Below are positions 1 to 8,539 of a DNA stretch of 64,000 nucleotides, in pieces. The notes under the pieces were generated by a model. The model was given only the letters and a program-made list of their open reading frames with translations, made no database searches and had not been told where the DNA came from. Origin of the DNA: Flavobacterium sp. LHD-80 (GTDB taxonomy: Bacteria; Bacteroidota; Bacteroidia; Flavobacteriales; Flavobacteriaceae); NCBI RefSeq assembly GCF_030929605.1, contig NZ_JAVFVS010000011.1, positions 372,001-436,000 of the forward strand, read 5' to 3'. The stretch's first letter is position 1; every line of letters begins with the position of its first letter. The position numbers and the translations under genes were made by a program.

Positions 1-1661
1 TCTGAAACCGATTCGATTGCAGCATTTACACTGATGTAGAATTTGATTTTTGGTTCAGTTCCACTTGGTCTTGCACAAATTTTAGAGCCATCTTCGGTAT
101 AATAAATCAATACATTCGATTTTGGGATGTCCATTGTAGATTCTTCTCCGCTTAATAAATTTAAAGCAATTGAAGAATCATAATCTTCTACCATAATCAC
201 TCTTTGTCCGTTGATTTCCTTCAAAGGATTCTGACGCAAGTTGATCATCATTTGGTTGATTTCTTCTAAACCTTCCATTCCTTTTTTGGTTAAAGAAACT
301 AAGTATTCTTTGTAAAAACCATTTTCAACATAAAGCTGTAAAAGTTCTTTGTAAACAGAACTTCCTGCTGCTTTTGCTTGAGCAGCAACTTCGCAGATTA
401 ATAAAGTTGCAGCAACCGCATCTTTATCTCTTACAGCATCACCAACCATAAAACCAAAGCTTTCTTCACCGCCTCCAATAAATTGAAGTTCTGGAAAATC
501 TTTGATCATTTTTGCAATCCATTTAAACCCAGTTAAGCCAACTTTGCATTCAACACCGTAGCTTGTTGCCAATTCCATAATCATTGGAGTAGAAACAATT
601 GTTGAGCCTACGAATTGTTTTCCGTTGATTTTACCTGCTTTTTTCCATTGTTTCAATAAGAAAGAAGTCATCAAAACCATTGTCTGATTTCCGTTAAGCA
701 AAATTAATTTGCCTTCGTTATCTCTAACTGCAACTCCTAAACGATCACAATCAGGATCTGTTCCAACAACAATGTCAGAGTTTGTTTTTTCCGCTAAAGC
801 AACAGCCATTGCCAAAGCTTCTGGTTCTTCAGGATTTGGAGATTTTACAGTTGGGAAATCTCCGTCCGGAACTGCTTGTTCAGGAACAATATGAACATTT
901 TTATAACCCGCCTGTGATAAAGTATCAGGAATTGATTTTATAGAAGTTCCGTGAAGTGAAGTGAATACAATTTGTAAGTTGTCTTTCGCTTCAGCCGGAG
1001 TATTAAAACTCGCATTTTCAATAGACGATTTCACAAAAGCTTTGTCAATTTCAGTGTCGATATATTTGATCAGACTTTCGTTAGCGTCAAATTTAATTTT
1101 GTCGTAGCTTAAATTTTCAATTACATTAATGATTGCGGCATCCTGCGGAGGAACAATTTGGCCTCCGTCTTGCCAATACACTTTGTAGCCATTATATTCT
1201 GGCGGATTGTGTGAAGCTGTTAAAACAATTCCGCATTGGCATCCTAAATATTTAAGAGCAAAAGATAATTCTGGAGTTGGTCTTAAGTCCGAAAACAAAT
1301 AAACCTGAATTCCATTTGCAGAGAAAACATCGGCAACAACTTTTGCTAAAGTATTACTGTTGTGACGGCAGTCATAAGCAATAACCACTTTTAATGGTTC
1401 ATTTGGGAAAACTTCATGCAAATAATCAGATAAACCCTGAGTGTTTTTTCCAAGTGTATATTTGTTGATTCTGTTGTTTCCAACGCCCATTACACCACGC
1501 ATTCCTCCAGTTCCAAATTCTAGATTTTTATAAAAACTTTCTTCAAGTTCTTTTGGCGAAGTTGTCATTAATTCTTTAACAGCCGCTTGTGTTTCTTTGT
1601 CAAATGTTGGAGTTAACCATTCGTTTACAGCATTTAAAATATTAGGTGCTATATTCATCAT
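1..1661 (-). CDS. Phosphoglucomutase/phosphomannomutase family protein (partial, 3' end outside window)
   Basis: This is an alpha-D-phosphohexomutase, which interconverts hexose 1- and 6-phosphates for glycogen and cell-envelope sugar supply. The reverse-strand reading frame is open from the left edge to an ATG at 1661 (a second ATG follows at 1658). The phosphoserine loop TASHNPPEYNG is encoded around 1193-1230, and the metal-binding loop DPDCDRLGV around 735-765. The N-terminal GTGGMRG motif expected in the long bacterial form is also present. The C-terminal domain is missing only because the window ends. The downstream side cannot be seen; upstream lies a GT2 glycosyltransferase on the same strand, about 150 bases away. 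Family assignment is secure. Substrate preference (glucose or mannose) cannot be read from the sequence. Confidence 0.93.
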   Translation of the reverse strand, partial: MMNIAPNILNAVNEWLTPTFDKETQAAVKELMTTSPKELEESFYKNLEFGTGGMRGVMGVGNNRINKYTLGKNTQGLSDYLHEVFPNEPLKVVIAYDCRHNSNTLAKVVADVFSANGIQVYLFSDLRPTPELSFALKYLGCQCGIVLTASHNPPEYNGYKVYWQDGGQIVPPQDAAIINVIENLSYDKIKFDANESLIKYIDTEIDKAFVKSSIENASFNTPAEAKDNLQIVFTSLHGTSIKSIPDTLSQAGYKNVHIVPEQAVPDGDFPTVKSPNPEEPEALAMAVALAEKTNSDIVVGTDPDCDRLGVAVRDNEGKLILLNGNQTMVLMTSFLLKQWKKAGKINGKQFVGSTIVSTPMIMELATSYGVECKVGLTGFKWIAKMIKDFPELQFIGGGEESFGFMVGDAVRDKDAVAATLLICEVAAQAKAAGSSVYKELLQLYVENGFYKEYLVSLTKKGMEGLEEINQMMINLRQNPLKEINGQRVIMVEDYDSSIALNLLSGEESTMDIPKSNVLIYYTEDGSKICARPSGTEPKIKFYISVNAAIESVS

Positions 1662-1811
1662 TCGTGTATTTTGTGTTTAATTAAAGTAATAATAATTTTC
1701 AGGAGCTGATCCTCCTGTCCACTGTATTCCCGATTAATAAAAACTATGGTTAAAAAGCCTTGTTTTTTTTAAATCGGGAGATGCCGTTCCCATCAGGGCT
1801 AGGGCTTTACG

Positions 1812-2768
1812 TTAAAAATTAACCTCTCGGGCAACTTTATAACGCGCTTCGTTGCTTTTGGTTCTTAAAATAATCTCGCCAAGAAATCCAGCCAAGAAAA
1901 GTTGAGTTCCTAAAATCATTGTGGTTAAAGCAATAAAAAACCAAGGATTGCTTGTTACCAAACTATATTTCATTCCGTTATACATATGGTATAATTTTGA
2001 AACACCAATATATCCAGCAGAGAAAAACCCGATGATGAACATAATAGATCCCATTGCGCCAAATAAGTGCATTGGTCTTTTTCCGAATCTTGATAAAAAC
2101 CAAATCGTAATCAAATCTAGAAATCCGTTTATAAAACGTTCCATTCCAAATTTGGTTTCACCGTATTTTCTAGCTTGGTGAATAACTACTTTTTCGCCAA
2201 TTTTATTAAAACCGGCATTTTTTGCTAAAACAGGAATATATCTGTGCATTTCGCCAGATACTTCTATGTTTTTTACAACGGTATTTTTATACGCTTTTAA
2301 ACCGCAGTTAAAATCATTTAATTCAACGCCCGAAGTTTTTCTGGCAGCCCAGTTAAATAATTTTGAAGGCAGATTTTTTGCCACAACTGAGTCGTAACGT
2401 TTCTTTTTCCAGCCAGAAACCAAATCGAATTTCTGGGCAGTGATCATTTCGTATAAACCAGGAATTTCGTCAGGACTGTCTTGTAAATCAGCATCCATAG
2501 TAATAATTACATCACCCTGTGCTTTTGCAAAACCAGCATGTAGTGCCTGAGATTTTCCAAAATTTTTCATGAAACGAATTCCTTTTACATTAGGGTTTTC
2601 GTTAGAAAAACTTTCAATAATATTCCAAGAATCATCGGTACTTCCATCATCTACAAAAATGATTTCATAAGAGTAATTGTTAGATTGCATCACTTTAATA
2701 ATCCAAGAATAGAGTTCTTTTAGTGATTCCTCCTCGTTTAGAAGCGGTATAAGTATAGATAAATTCAT
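1812..2768 (-). CDS. Family 2 glycosyltransferase, DPM1/GtrB-like
   Basis: The 318-residue protein is a membrane-anchored GT2 enzyme of the group that transfers sugars from nucleotide-sugars to polyprenyl phosphate or envelope glycans. The N-terminal GT-A domain (about 1-220) starts with SILIPLLNEEESL. It has FVDDGSTDD around residue 38 and the metal-binding DAD at 92-94, followed by LQD. Two hydrophobic helices near 235-255 and 275-300 anchor it in the inner membrane, as in GtrB and ArnC relatives. It sits 9 bases downstream of the DUF4199 gene on the same strand, so the two are probably co-transcribed. The acceptor is unknown. Confidence 0.9.
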   Translation of the reverse strand: MNLSILIPLLNEEESLKELYSWIIKVMQSNNYSYEIIFVDDGSTDDSWNIIESFSNENPNVKGIRFMKNFGKSQALHAGFAKAQGDVIITMDADLQDSPDEIPGLYEMITAQKFDLVSGWKKKRYDSVVAKNLPSKLFNWAARKTSGVELNDFNCGLKAYKNTVVKNIEVSGEMHRYIPVLAKNAGFNKIGEKVVIHQARKYGETKFGMERFINGFLDLITIWFLSRFGKRPMHLFGAMGSIMFIIGFFSAGYIGVSKLYHMYNGMKYSLVTSNPWFFIALTTMILGTQLFLAGFLGEIILRTKSNEARYKVAREVNF

Positions 2769-2777
2769 TTATATTTT

Positions 2778-3308
2778 TTATTCTTGAGTGGTTTTGCTTT
2801 TAAAAAATGCCGCAAAGATTAATCCGAAAATCGCACTGATTACTATTGCAAAAGCAGATCCTTTTAATAATTCGAAAGTTGAGTATGGGCTGCTTTCTTT
2901 CATTTTTTCAATTGCTTCATTGATAGATGAAGCCGGTGCTCCAAATTTCTGCATCATGTTTGCAGTGTATTTCATCATTATTTCGTTCAAAGTGTCTTTT
3001 GCACCCGGATCAATAACATTAAATAATACAATATTAAAAGTTGTAGAAATTAAAACGCCAATTACGGCCGCTATAAAATAAGTGGTAAAAGCATCTTTAA
3101 AAGGAAAAACACCTTTTAATTCTTTCTTAGTTTTAGAAAGTAGAATAATACTTATAGTAACGCTGATTGCTATACCTATTATACCCATCCACCATGCAGT
3201 GAATAAATTTAAATCAACCGCATAGATAGTAGCGGTAAATAATGCCGATGCAATTCCAATCATTACACCATAAGTAATACCATTCTTTTTTATAACTTCA
3301 TTGATCAT
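2778..3308 (-). CDS. DUF4199 family integral membrane protein
   Basis: This is a 176-residue protein if it starts at the ATG at 3308 (MINEVIKKNGITYG). An in-frame ATG 13 codons further upstream gives a less typical N-terminus. Four hydrophobic stretches are visible, near residues 10-30, 36-56, 73-95 and 145-170. The loop before the last one is charged and amphipathic. This layout, with the early KNGITYGVMIGIAS segment, matches the DUF4199 family of Bacteroidota, whose function is not known. The gene directly precedes the GT2 gene in the same direction, so a role in envelope glycan or lipid metabolism is possible but is inference only. Confidence 0.82.
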   Translation of the reverse strand: MINEVIKKNGITYGVMIGIASALFTATIYAVDLNLFTAWWMGIIGIAISVTISIILLSKTKKELKGVFPFKDAFTTYFIAAVIGVLISTTFNIVLFNVIDPGAKDTLNEIMMKYTANMMQKFGAPASSINEAIEKMKESSPYSTFELLKGSAFAIVISAIFGLIFAAFFKSKTTQE

Positions 3309-3411
3309 ATTTCTATATGTTTTAAAATTAATCCACAAATATAGCAATTCCCACTATAATCGAAGATAAAAAAAGCTTTTTGAATTTAAGTAAAAAAAAG
3401 TGAGCTAAGTA

Positions 3412-3441
3412 TTTGTTTATTAAAAAAGAATTGTAAATTTG
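3412..3441 (+). promoter_or_regulatory. Bacteroidota-type promoter of the L31 gene
   Basis: A TTTG at 3412-3415 and TAAATTTG at 3434-3441 are separated by 18 bases. This matches the -33/-7 promoter described for Flavobacterium and Bacteroides. The start codon lies about 115 bases downstream, leaving a long AT-rich leader. The leader could carry translational regulation, but no clear fold is visible. Confidence 0.65.
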
Positions 3442-3557
3442 CACACTCAAAAATAATTAAATTTTTAAACAAAAAAGAGTAGAGTTGTTTATACCTTTTC
3501 AAATTACAAGAAAAGCTTCAAAATAAAAATGCTCTAAAACAATAAATAAAAGAAAAG

Positions 3558-3812
3558 ATGAAAAAAGGAGTTCACCCAGAAAATTACAGATTAGTTGCAT
3601 TTAAAGACATGTCAAATGATGACGTTTTTATCACTAAATCTACTGCAGATACAAAAGAAACAATTGAAGTTGACGGAGTTGAGTATCCAGTTGTAAAAAT
3701 GGAGATTTCTAGAACATCTCACCCTTTTTATACTGGTAAATCTAAACTTATCGATACTGCAGGACGTATTGATAAATTCAAAACTAAATACGCTAAACAC
3801 GCTAAAAAATAA
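3558..3812 (+). CDS. rpmE2: 50S ribosomal protein L31, type B
   Basis: This is an 84-residue bL31 of the large ribosomal subunit. It begins MKKGVHPENYR and contains the typical SHPFYTGKSKLIDTAGRIDKF segment. It is the longer type B form and lacks the four zinc-binding cysteines of type A L31. A strong promoter lies upstream and a hairpin terminator immediately downstream, so it is a monocistronic unit. The lysine-rich C-terminus is normal for the family. Confidence 0.97.
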   Translation: MKKGVHPENYRLVAFKDMSNDDVFITKSTADTKETIEVDGVEYPVVKMEISRTSHPFYTGKSKLIDTAGRIDKFKTKYAKHAKK

Positions 3813-3831
3813 TAGCTGTTTTAAATTATAC

Positions 3832-3861
3832 AAAAGCCTCCTAATTTGGGAGGCTTTTTTT
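3832..3861 (+). terminator. Rho-independent terminator after L31
   Basis: AAAGCCTCC (3833-3841) pairs with GGAGGCTTT (3849-3857) across a 7-base loop, followed by a T run. It lies 20 bases after the L31 stop codon. Confidence 0.88.
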
Positions 3862-3873
3862 ATGCGGTTTTTT

Positions 3874-3960
3874 AATAGCCACAAATTCACGAATTTTTTG
3901 TTGTTGTAACTTTATTAAATAATGATTGTAAAAATAATAATTCGTGAATTCGTGGCTATT
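3874..3960. repeat. 22-bp inverted repeat (CACAAATTCACGAATT type)
   Basis: The arm at 3874-3895 starts AATAGCCACAAATTC. It is repeated as its reverse complement at 3939-3960 with one mismatch and a 43-base AT-rich spacer. It follows the L31 terminator and contains no gene. It looks like a small dispersed palindromic element rather than a terminator, because there is no adjacent T run. Confidence 0.7.
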
Positions 3961-3998
3961 TACAGATAAACATGATTAATGTAAGACATAAATATTTG

Positions 3999-4006
3999 TA
4001 ACTTTG
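3999..4006 (+). promoter_or_regulatory. Likely -7 element of the GlmU-like gene
   Basis: TAACTTTG fits the TAnnTTTG consensus and lies 43 bases before the ATG at 4050. A good -33 element is not obvious. Confidence 0.45.
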
Positions 4007-4049
4007 GCCTTGGTAACCAAATCAAATTTTAACACATTAAATTAATTGT

Positions 4050-5225
4050 ATGAACTACATTCTTTTTGACGGTCCCGTCCGGAATGCTTTATTACCCTTT
4101 ACTTTTACAAGGCCCGTTGCTGATATTCTAATCGGAATTATGACGATTCGTCAAAAATGGGAAATGCGCCTTGGATCAACTATCACAACAATTACGGAGG
4201 AATATTTGTCTGAAAAATTTCCAATGGTTGAGATGGAAGAGAATGTTATGATCAATGCCGCTTATTTGCCAAATGATAAGCTTGCTGAACTGGTTTCTGA
4301 TTTAAAAATAAATCAGGCTATTTTTAAAGGAGAGGATGTAATTGCTTTTTTTACTACTGAAAATCAAGAAGAGGTTGATTTTGATTCGTATGAAATTATT
4401 CAGTACAATGATGATTGCTTAACAGTTGAACATACTTGGGATATTTTCTCTAAAAATGATGCTGCAATTCGCGCCGATTTTAATTTTTTGACAGAAGACA
4501 GAAAATCACAGCCAATTCCTAAAAGTGTAAATGTAATTGCCCCAGAAAATATTTTTATTGAAGAAGGAGCTAAATTGGAGTTTGTAACTTTAAATGCTTC
4601 AACTGGTCCTATATATATTGGCAAGAATTCTGAAATTATGGAAGGAACTGTAATTCGTGGACCTTTTGCTTTATGCGAGAATGCTCAAGTAAAATTGAAT
4701 GCAAAAGTTTACGGTGCGACAACTGTTGGTCCAGGATCAAGAATAGGAGGAGAGGTAAAAAATTCTGTTTTGTTTCAAAATTCAAACAAAGGTCATGACG
4801 GATTTTTAGGTGATTCTGTTTTAGGTGAATGGTGCAATATTGGTGCAGATTCTAATAATTCAAACCTAAAAAACAACTACGAAGAAGTTAAATTGTGGAG
4901 TTACGAAACAGAAGGTTTTGCAAAAACCGGATTACAGTTTTGTGGTTTAATGATGGGAGATCACAGTAAATGTGGCATCAACACAATGTTTAATACTGGA
5001 ACTGTAGTTGGAGTTAGTGCGAATATTTTTGGGTCTGGTTTTCCTAGAAATTTTGTTCCAAGTTTTTCTTGGGGCGGTGCAGCCGGATTTACAACTTATG
5101 TGACTAAAAAAGCTTTTGAAACTGCAAGATTGGTATTAGGACGCAGAAATATTGAGTTCGACGAAACCGAAGCGGCGATTTTGGAGCACATTTTTGAAGA
5201 AACTAAAAAATGGAGAAAAGATTAA
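4050..5225 (+). CDS. GlmU-like sugar-phosphate nucleotidyltransferase/acetyltransferase
   Basis: The 391-residue protein resembles the alternative bacterial GlmU family common in Bacteroidota. That family is thought to make UDP-GlcNAc from glucosamine-1-phosphate for peptidoglycan and lipid A. The N-terminal half (about 1-180) is a reduced nucleotidyltransferase-like domain (FDGPVRNALLPFTFTRP, then GIMTIRQKWE). The C-terminal half (about 185-360) is a left-handed beta-helix of hexapeptide repeats, for example IYIGKNSEIMEGTVIRGP, followed by GDHSKCGINTMFNTG. The canonical GlmU pyrophosphorylase motif LAAGxGTRM is not present, so that activity is assumed from the family. The gene is transcribed alone and ends in a bidirectional terminator. 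Confidence 0.85.
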   Translation: MNYILFDGPVRNALLPFTFTRPVADILIGIMTIRQKWEMRLGSTITTITEEYLSEKFPMVEMEENVMINAAYLPNDKLAELVSDLKINQAIFKGEDVIAFFTTENQEEVDFDSYEIIQYNDDCLTVEHTWDIFSKNDAAIRADFNFLTEDRKSQPIPKSVNVIAPENIFIEEGAKLEFVTLNASTGPIYIGKNSEIMEGTVIRGPFALCENAQVKLNAKVYGATTVGPGSRIGGEVKNSVLFQNSNKGHDGFLGDSVLGEWCNIGADSNNSNLKNNYEEVKLWSYETEGFAKTGLQFCGLMMGDHSKCGINTMFNTGTVVGVSANIFGSGFPRNFVPSFSWGGAAGFTTYVTKKAFETARLVLGRRNIEFDETEAAILEHIFEETKKWRKD

Positions 5226-5263
5226 TTAGATAATTAGTCAATTTCGAAATTAGATAATTTTTC

Positions 5264-5300
5264 AAACCCGACAGGTTATTAAAACTTGTCGGGTTTTATT
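5264..5300. terminator. Bidirectional hairpin terminator
   Basis: AAACCCGACAGGTT (5264-5277) pairs with AACTTGTCGGGTTT (5283-5296), with a single G-T pair. T runs follow on both strands. It lies between the convergent GlmU-like gene and the PepSY-like lipoprotein gene. Confidence 0.82.
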
Positions 5301-5303
5301 TTG

Positions 5304-5762
5304 TTATTTATCAATTCTGATGAAATTTCCCTGAAGATCGAAAACTAATTCTACATTGTTGGAAAGTTCTACTTCTGTATAAGTTCTTTCGTTGTCAATT
5401 GAAGTTACATATTGATTTGGATAATTTGCTGTTACATAAGCGTTGATTTTTTCGGGAATCAGAGCAGCGGGAATTGCCTGATGATTACCATCTATATCAA
5501 TCCAATTTCCATTGACATCAAAATCAATTTCAAAACCATTTGTCAGATAAACATCGTATATTGATTCATCAGAATCGGCTTTGTTTTGTTTTTTTATGGT
5601 TTGATAGGTCGCGTTAGGAAAATAAGTGCTAACAAATGTATCTACCGGTTTTGGTAAATCGGTTGCGCTAATTACATGATCATTGTCGTCATCACTGTCG
5701 CAAGACGTTGTAGTGAATAATAGAGATAAAGCGATAAATCCTGATAAGATTATTTTTTTCAT
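5304..5762 (-). CDS. PepSY-like (DUF2874) putative lipoprotein
   Basis: The 152-residue protein has a lipoprotein signal peptide with Cys at about residue 21 (TTTSCDSDDDND). The acidic run after the Cys is typical of surface-exported Bacteroidota lipoproteins. Two repeats of the PepSY-like/BLIP-type fold follow. Each has a helix of the form IPxxIxxYVxxxFP and a strand of the form ExxLxNxxExxFDxxGNxIxID. It is a paralogue of the next upstream gene and lies downstream of a two-component system. Its function is not known; an envelope-stress or kinase-modulating role is inferred from position only. Confidence 0.83.
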   Translation of the reverse strand: MKKIILSGFIALSLLFTTTSCDSDDDNDHVISATDLPKPVDTFVSTYFPNATYQTIKKQNKADSDESIYDVYLTNGFEIDFDVNGNWIDIDGNHQAIPAALIPEKINAYVTANYPNQYVTSIDNERTYTEVELSNNVELVFDLQGNFIRIDK

Positions 5763-5786
5763 GATTGTATTATTTTAATAAGGTGT

Positions 5787-6230
5787 TTAATTATCGATTC
5801 TTAAAAAATTGCCTTTTGAGTTAAATTCCAACTCTAATCCGTTGCTTAAGTTTACTTCGTAGCCCCAAGTTCCTTTATCTATTTTAGTAATCGTAGTGTT
5901 TGGAAACTTTGTTCTTACGTAAGCTATTATAGATTTAGGAATTATAGAGACAGGAATAGCAGTATGATTTCCGTCAACTTCTTGCCAATTTCCTTTTCCA
6001 TCAAATTCTACTTCAATGTTGTTTGCAAATTGAACTTTGTAGTCTTTATAGAAAGTTTCTTTGTCTTCAATAATATAAGTAGGCTCCTGGCCGGCAAAAT
6101 GAGTTTTTAAAAAAGTTTGAGCATTTACAGGTAAGGCAGATTTTGCAATTGGCGTTTTTTGAGCATTTGCTGAGAATCCAAATGCTAATCCTGCAATTAT
6201 GCAGACAGCTAAATTTAATTTCGTTTTCAT
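5787..6230 (-). CDS. Secreted PepSY-like (DUF2874) protein
   Basis: The 147-residue protein starts at the ATG at 6230 (MKTKLNLAVCIIAG), which gives a clean Sec signal peptide with cleavage after SANA. A longer frame beginning at 6281 would bury the signal. The mature part holds two PepSY-like repeats (LPVNAQTFLKTHFAG and IPKSIIAYVRTKFPN, each followed by a FDGKGNW- or FNSKGNF-type strand). It closely resembles the neighbouring lipoprotein, so the pair arose by duplication: one copy is soluble periplasmic and the other lipid-anchored. It lies 73 bases below the histidine kinase gene, probably in the same transcription unit. Confidence 0.83.
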   Translation of the reverse strand: MKTKLNLAVCIIAGLAFGFSANAQKTPIAKSALPVNAQTFLKTHFAGQEPTYIIEDKETFYKDYKVQFANNIEVEFDGKGNWQEVDGNHTAIPVSIIPKSIIAYVRTKFPNTTITKIDKGTWGYEVNLSNGLELEFNSKGNFLRIDN

Positions 6231-6303
6231 AATTGTATGTTTAAATTCAGATACAAGATTAGTACCTGAATTTGGAAACAATTAGGAAAAAATAATAAAA
6301 AGA

Positions 6304-7575
6304 CTACTTTTTTGGAAAAATAATTTTGAACTGATGTTTGTTGGTATACAGATACTCGACTACAATAGAATAATTGTTTATAATGGATTTTATTATCGAT
6401 AAACCTAAACCAGTAGATTCGTTTGTTGTAGTATGGCGATAAAATCTGCTGAAAATAACCTCTGAATTTAAAGGGAAATCTATGCCGCTATTCGAAATTG
6501 TAATGTCATTTTTATTTATAATAAAGTTTACAAAGCCATCATGATGATTGTGAATTAGAGCGTTCTTTAATAAATTACTAATTAATGCAATGGCTAATCC
6601 TTTATTCATTATAAAGTGCAACGAATCATTTTCAGTTACGGAGATTTTTACTTTTTTGAAATCGGCTAAATCAGTATAATCTTCAATTAGTAATAAAATA
6701 AGTTCGTTAAAGTTGATGTTTTCTTCTTCAGAGAATTGTTGATTTTCGATTTTAGACAGCATCAATAAAGATTTGTTCAATCTGGTTAGTCGATTTAAAG
6801 TATCCGTAATTTTTCCAATTTCCATCATTTGCTCATCTGAAAGAATCGTGTTCTCTGCAAATAATTCCAGTTTGTTAATGCTTATTGCCAGTGGTGTTTG
6901 TAATTCGTGCGAAGCATTTTCTATAAATTGTTTCTGGCTGGAATAAATAGATTCATTACGATTGTGCATTCTTTCTACTTCTTTAGCCAGAATATTAAAC
7001 TCGTCTATGGGAGAAGTGATGGGTTTTAATTTGCTTCCGGTTCCAAGTTTGATTTCTTTAAGGTTGTCTAAAATCGTATGAAATGATTTCCAGATTTTTT
7101 TCAGCAATAAATGATTTACCGCCAGAATACTAATAACCAGCATAACATATAAACCAATTAAAGCAAGAAACAAATCCTCGAGCAGTTCATCTTCTTCAAC
7201 AATTGAAGCTTTAATAATCAATTCATAAGAATTTCCGTTATCGTCATTGAAAACAGTTTTTAGAGTTCTTATCGGTTCGTTGTCGTTATCATATTCCATA
7301 AATTCCTTAGAGGTAGAAAATTCATCTTTAAGCGAATAATTGCCTTTAGGAAGTGGTTTTATTGTGAATTTATTGATTCCGAATTCAGGCGAGTTTAATA
7401 ATTTTTTGTCGGCAAAAGCATGCCGGGTAATAATGATTTTTGAGTTTTTTAAATCATCATCAATATTGTCATAAACTTCATCTAAAATCAAGACATAAAA
7501 AATTCCGGCCCAAATAGGAATAACAACCAAAAGGGTGAGAGCAAGATAACGAAGAGTGTAGTTTTGTAATTTCAT
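6304..7575 (-). CDS. Two-component sensor histidine kinase
   Basis: The 423-residue kinase has a transmembrane helix at about 11-31, a periplasmic sensor region of about 100 residues and a second helix at about 134-156. The DHp H-box FIENASHELQTPL follows, with the phospho-acceptor His at 223. The C-terminal HATPase domain has an N-box (NLLKNALIHN) and a G2 box (STGLGLSI). The start codon overlaps the response-regulator stop by one base (TAATG), indicating translational coupling. The signal sensed is unknown. The two PepSY-like proteins downstream are candidate targets or periplasmic modulators. Confidence 0.93.
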   Translation of the reverse strand: MKLQNYTLRYLALTLLVVIPIWAGIFYVLILDEVYDNIDDDLKNSKIIITRHAFADKKLLNSPEFGINKFTIKPLPKGNYSLKDEFSTSKEFMEYDNDNEPIRTLKTVFNDDNGNSYELIIKASIVEEDELLEDLFLALIGLYVMLVISILAVNHLLLKKIWKSFHTILDNLKEIKLGTGSKLKPITSPIDEFNILAKEVERMHNRNESIYSSQKQFIENASHELQTPLAISINKLELFAENTILSDEQMMEIGKITDTLNRLTRLNKSLLMLSKIENQQFSEEENINFNELILLLIEDYTDLADFKKVKISVTENDSLHFIMNKGLAIALISNLLKNALIHNHHDGFVNFIINKNDITISNSGIDFPLNSEVIFSRFYRHTTTNESTGLGLSIIKSIINNYSIVVEYLYTNKHQFKIIFPKK

Positions 7576-8246
7576 TAATTCATTTTATATCCAATGCCGT
7601 AAACAGCCTGAATATCAAGTTCGGCATTGCTGTCTTTTAGCTTTTTTCGTAGATTTTTAACCTGTGAATATATAAAATCCAAATTGTCAGCCTGATCTGT
7701 ATGATCGCCCCAGACATATTCGGCAATAGCTGTTTTGTTAATTAACCGGTTTGGGTTGATGATGAAATAATACAGCAAATCAAATTCCTTTCTGTTTAAT
7801 ACTAATTCTTTGTTGTCGATAGAAACCGTTCGTTGTTCGGGAGAAAGCGTAACGTTTTTCCAAACAATCAAATTATCTCCATTATGATTGTTTCTTCTAA
7901 TTGCCGATTTGATTCGGGCATGTAATTCAGATAAATGAAAAGGTTTGCTTAAATAATCATCGGCACCTAAATCAAGACCTTTTACTTTGTCATCAACAGC
8001 ATCTTTTGCCGAAATTATAATAACAGCGCTTTGTTTCTTTTGTCTTTTTACTTCCTGCAACAGGTCTAATCCGTTTCCGTTTGGAAGCATAATATCAATT
8101 AAGATGCAATCATAATCATAAGCTCCAAGTTTATCAAAGCCGGAAATGTAATCGTAAGCCGTTTCTACAATGCATTTTTCTTTTTCCAGCGATTGCTGTA
8201 CCACTTCACGTAAACCAGCTTCATCTTCTATGATTAAAATTTTCAT
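7575..8246 (-). CDS. OmpR/PhoB-family response regulator
   Basis: The 223-residue protein has a receiver domain (1-115) with acidic residues at 7-9, the phospho-acceptor Asp51 (ILIDIMLPNGNG) and Lys in LSKPF. It ends in a winged-helix DNA-binding domain (about 130-220, with VLNRKEFDLLYYFIINPN). It is the first gene of the operon with the histidine kinase and probably the two PepSY-like genes. A TACATTTG on the same strand at 8277-8270 is a plausible -7 element, 23 bases before the start. Confidence 0.94.
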   Translation of the reverse strand: MKILIIEDEAGLREVVQQSLEKEKCIVETAYDYISGFDKLGAYDYDCILIDIMLPNGNGLDLLQEVKRQKKQSAVIIISAKDAVDDKVKGLDLGADDYLSKPFHLSELHARIKSAIRRNNHNGDNLIVWKNVTLSPEQRTVSIDNKELVLNRKEFDLLYYFIINPNRLINKTAIAEYVWGDHTDQADNLDFIYSQVKNLRKKLKDSNAELDIQAVYGIGYKMN

Positions 8247-8539
8247 GTTTTGCCTGTTTTTATGTAATTCAAATGTAAGAATACAAGTTCAAAATAAGCC
8301 CTGGTTTCTGGAAACATTTGGGAATTGTCTAAATGTATCAATTAGAAAATTAGAAAATGTGCCAATGAAATAATTCTCAGTCAATAAACCTGACAGGTTT
8401 GCTAATTATCACATTGTCAAATCAAGAAATTATCAAATTATCTAATTGCCTAATTATCTAATTAATCTATCTTTGCAGCACAAAAAAAATGGGTAGTCAA
8501 ATAAACGATTAACCGATTAAATAAATTCACAGAAGATAA
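8247..8539. other. Divergent intergenic region with AT-rich repeats and a short hairpin
   Basis: This 293-base gap separates the response regulator from the ABC-F gene. It holds a 15-base palindrome AAACCTGACAGGTTT at 8386-8400. It also holds a run of AATTATCTAATTG-like words (about 8401-8465) that recurs near 5225 and 34675. No coding sequence is seen in it. Confidence 0.6.
8446..8475 (+). promoter_or_regulatory. Promoter of the ABC-F gene
   Basis: TTG at 8446-8448 and TATCTTTG at 8468-8475 are 19 bases apart, matching the Bacteroidota -33/-7 consensus. The start codon is 64 bases downstream. Confidence 0.6.

Noticed and set aside
8170..8373. 67-codon forward frame overlapping the response-regulator start
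   Set aside because: It overlaps a certain gene in antisense and continues into AT-rich repeats; the composition is not protein-like.
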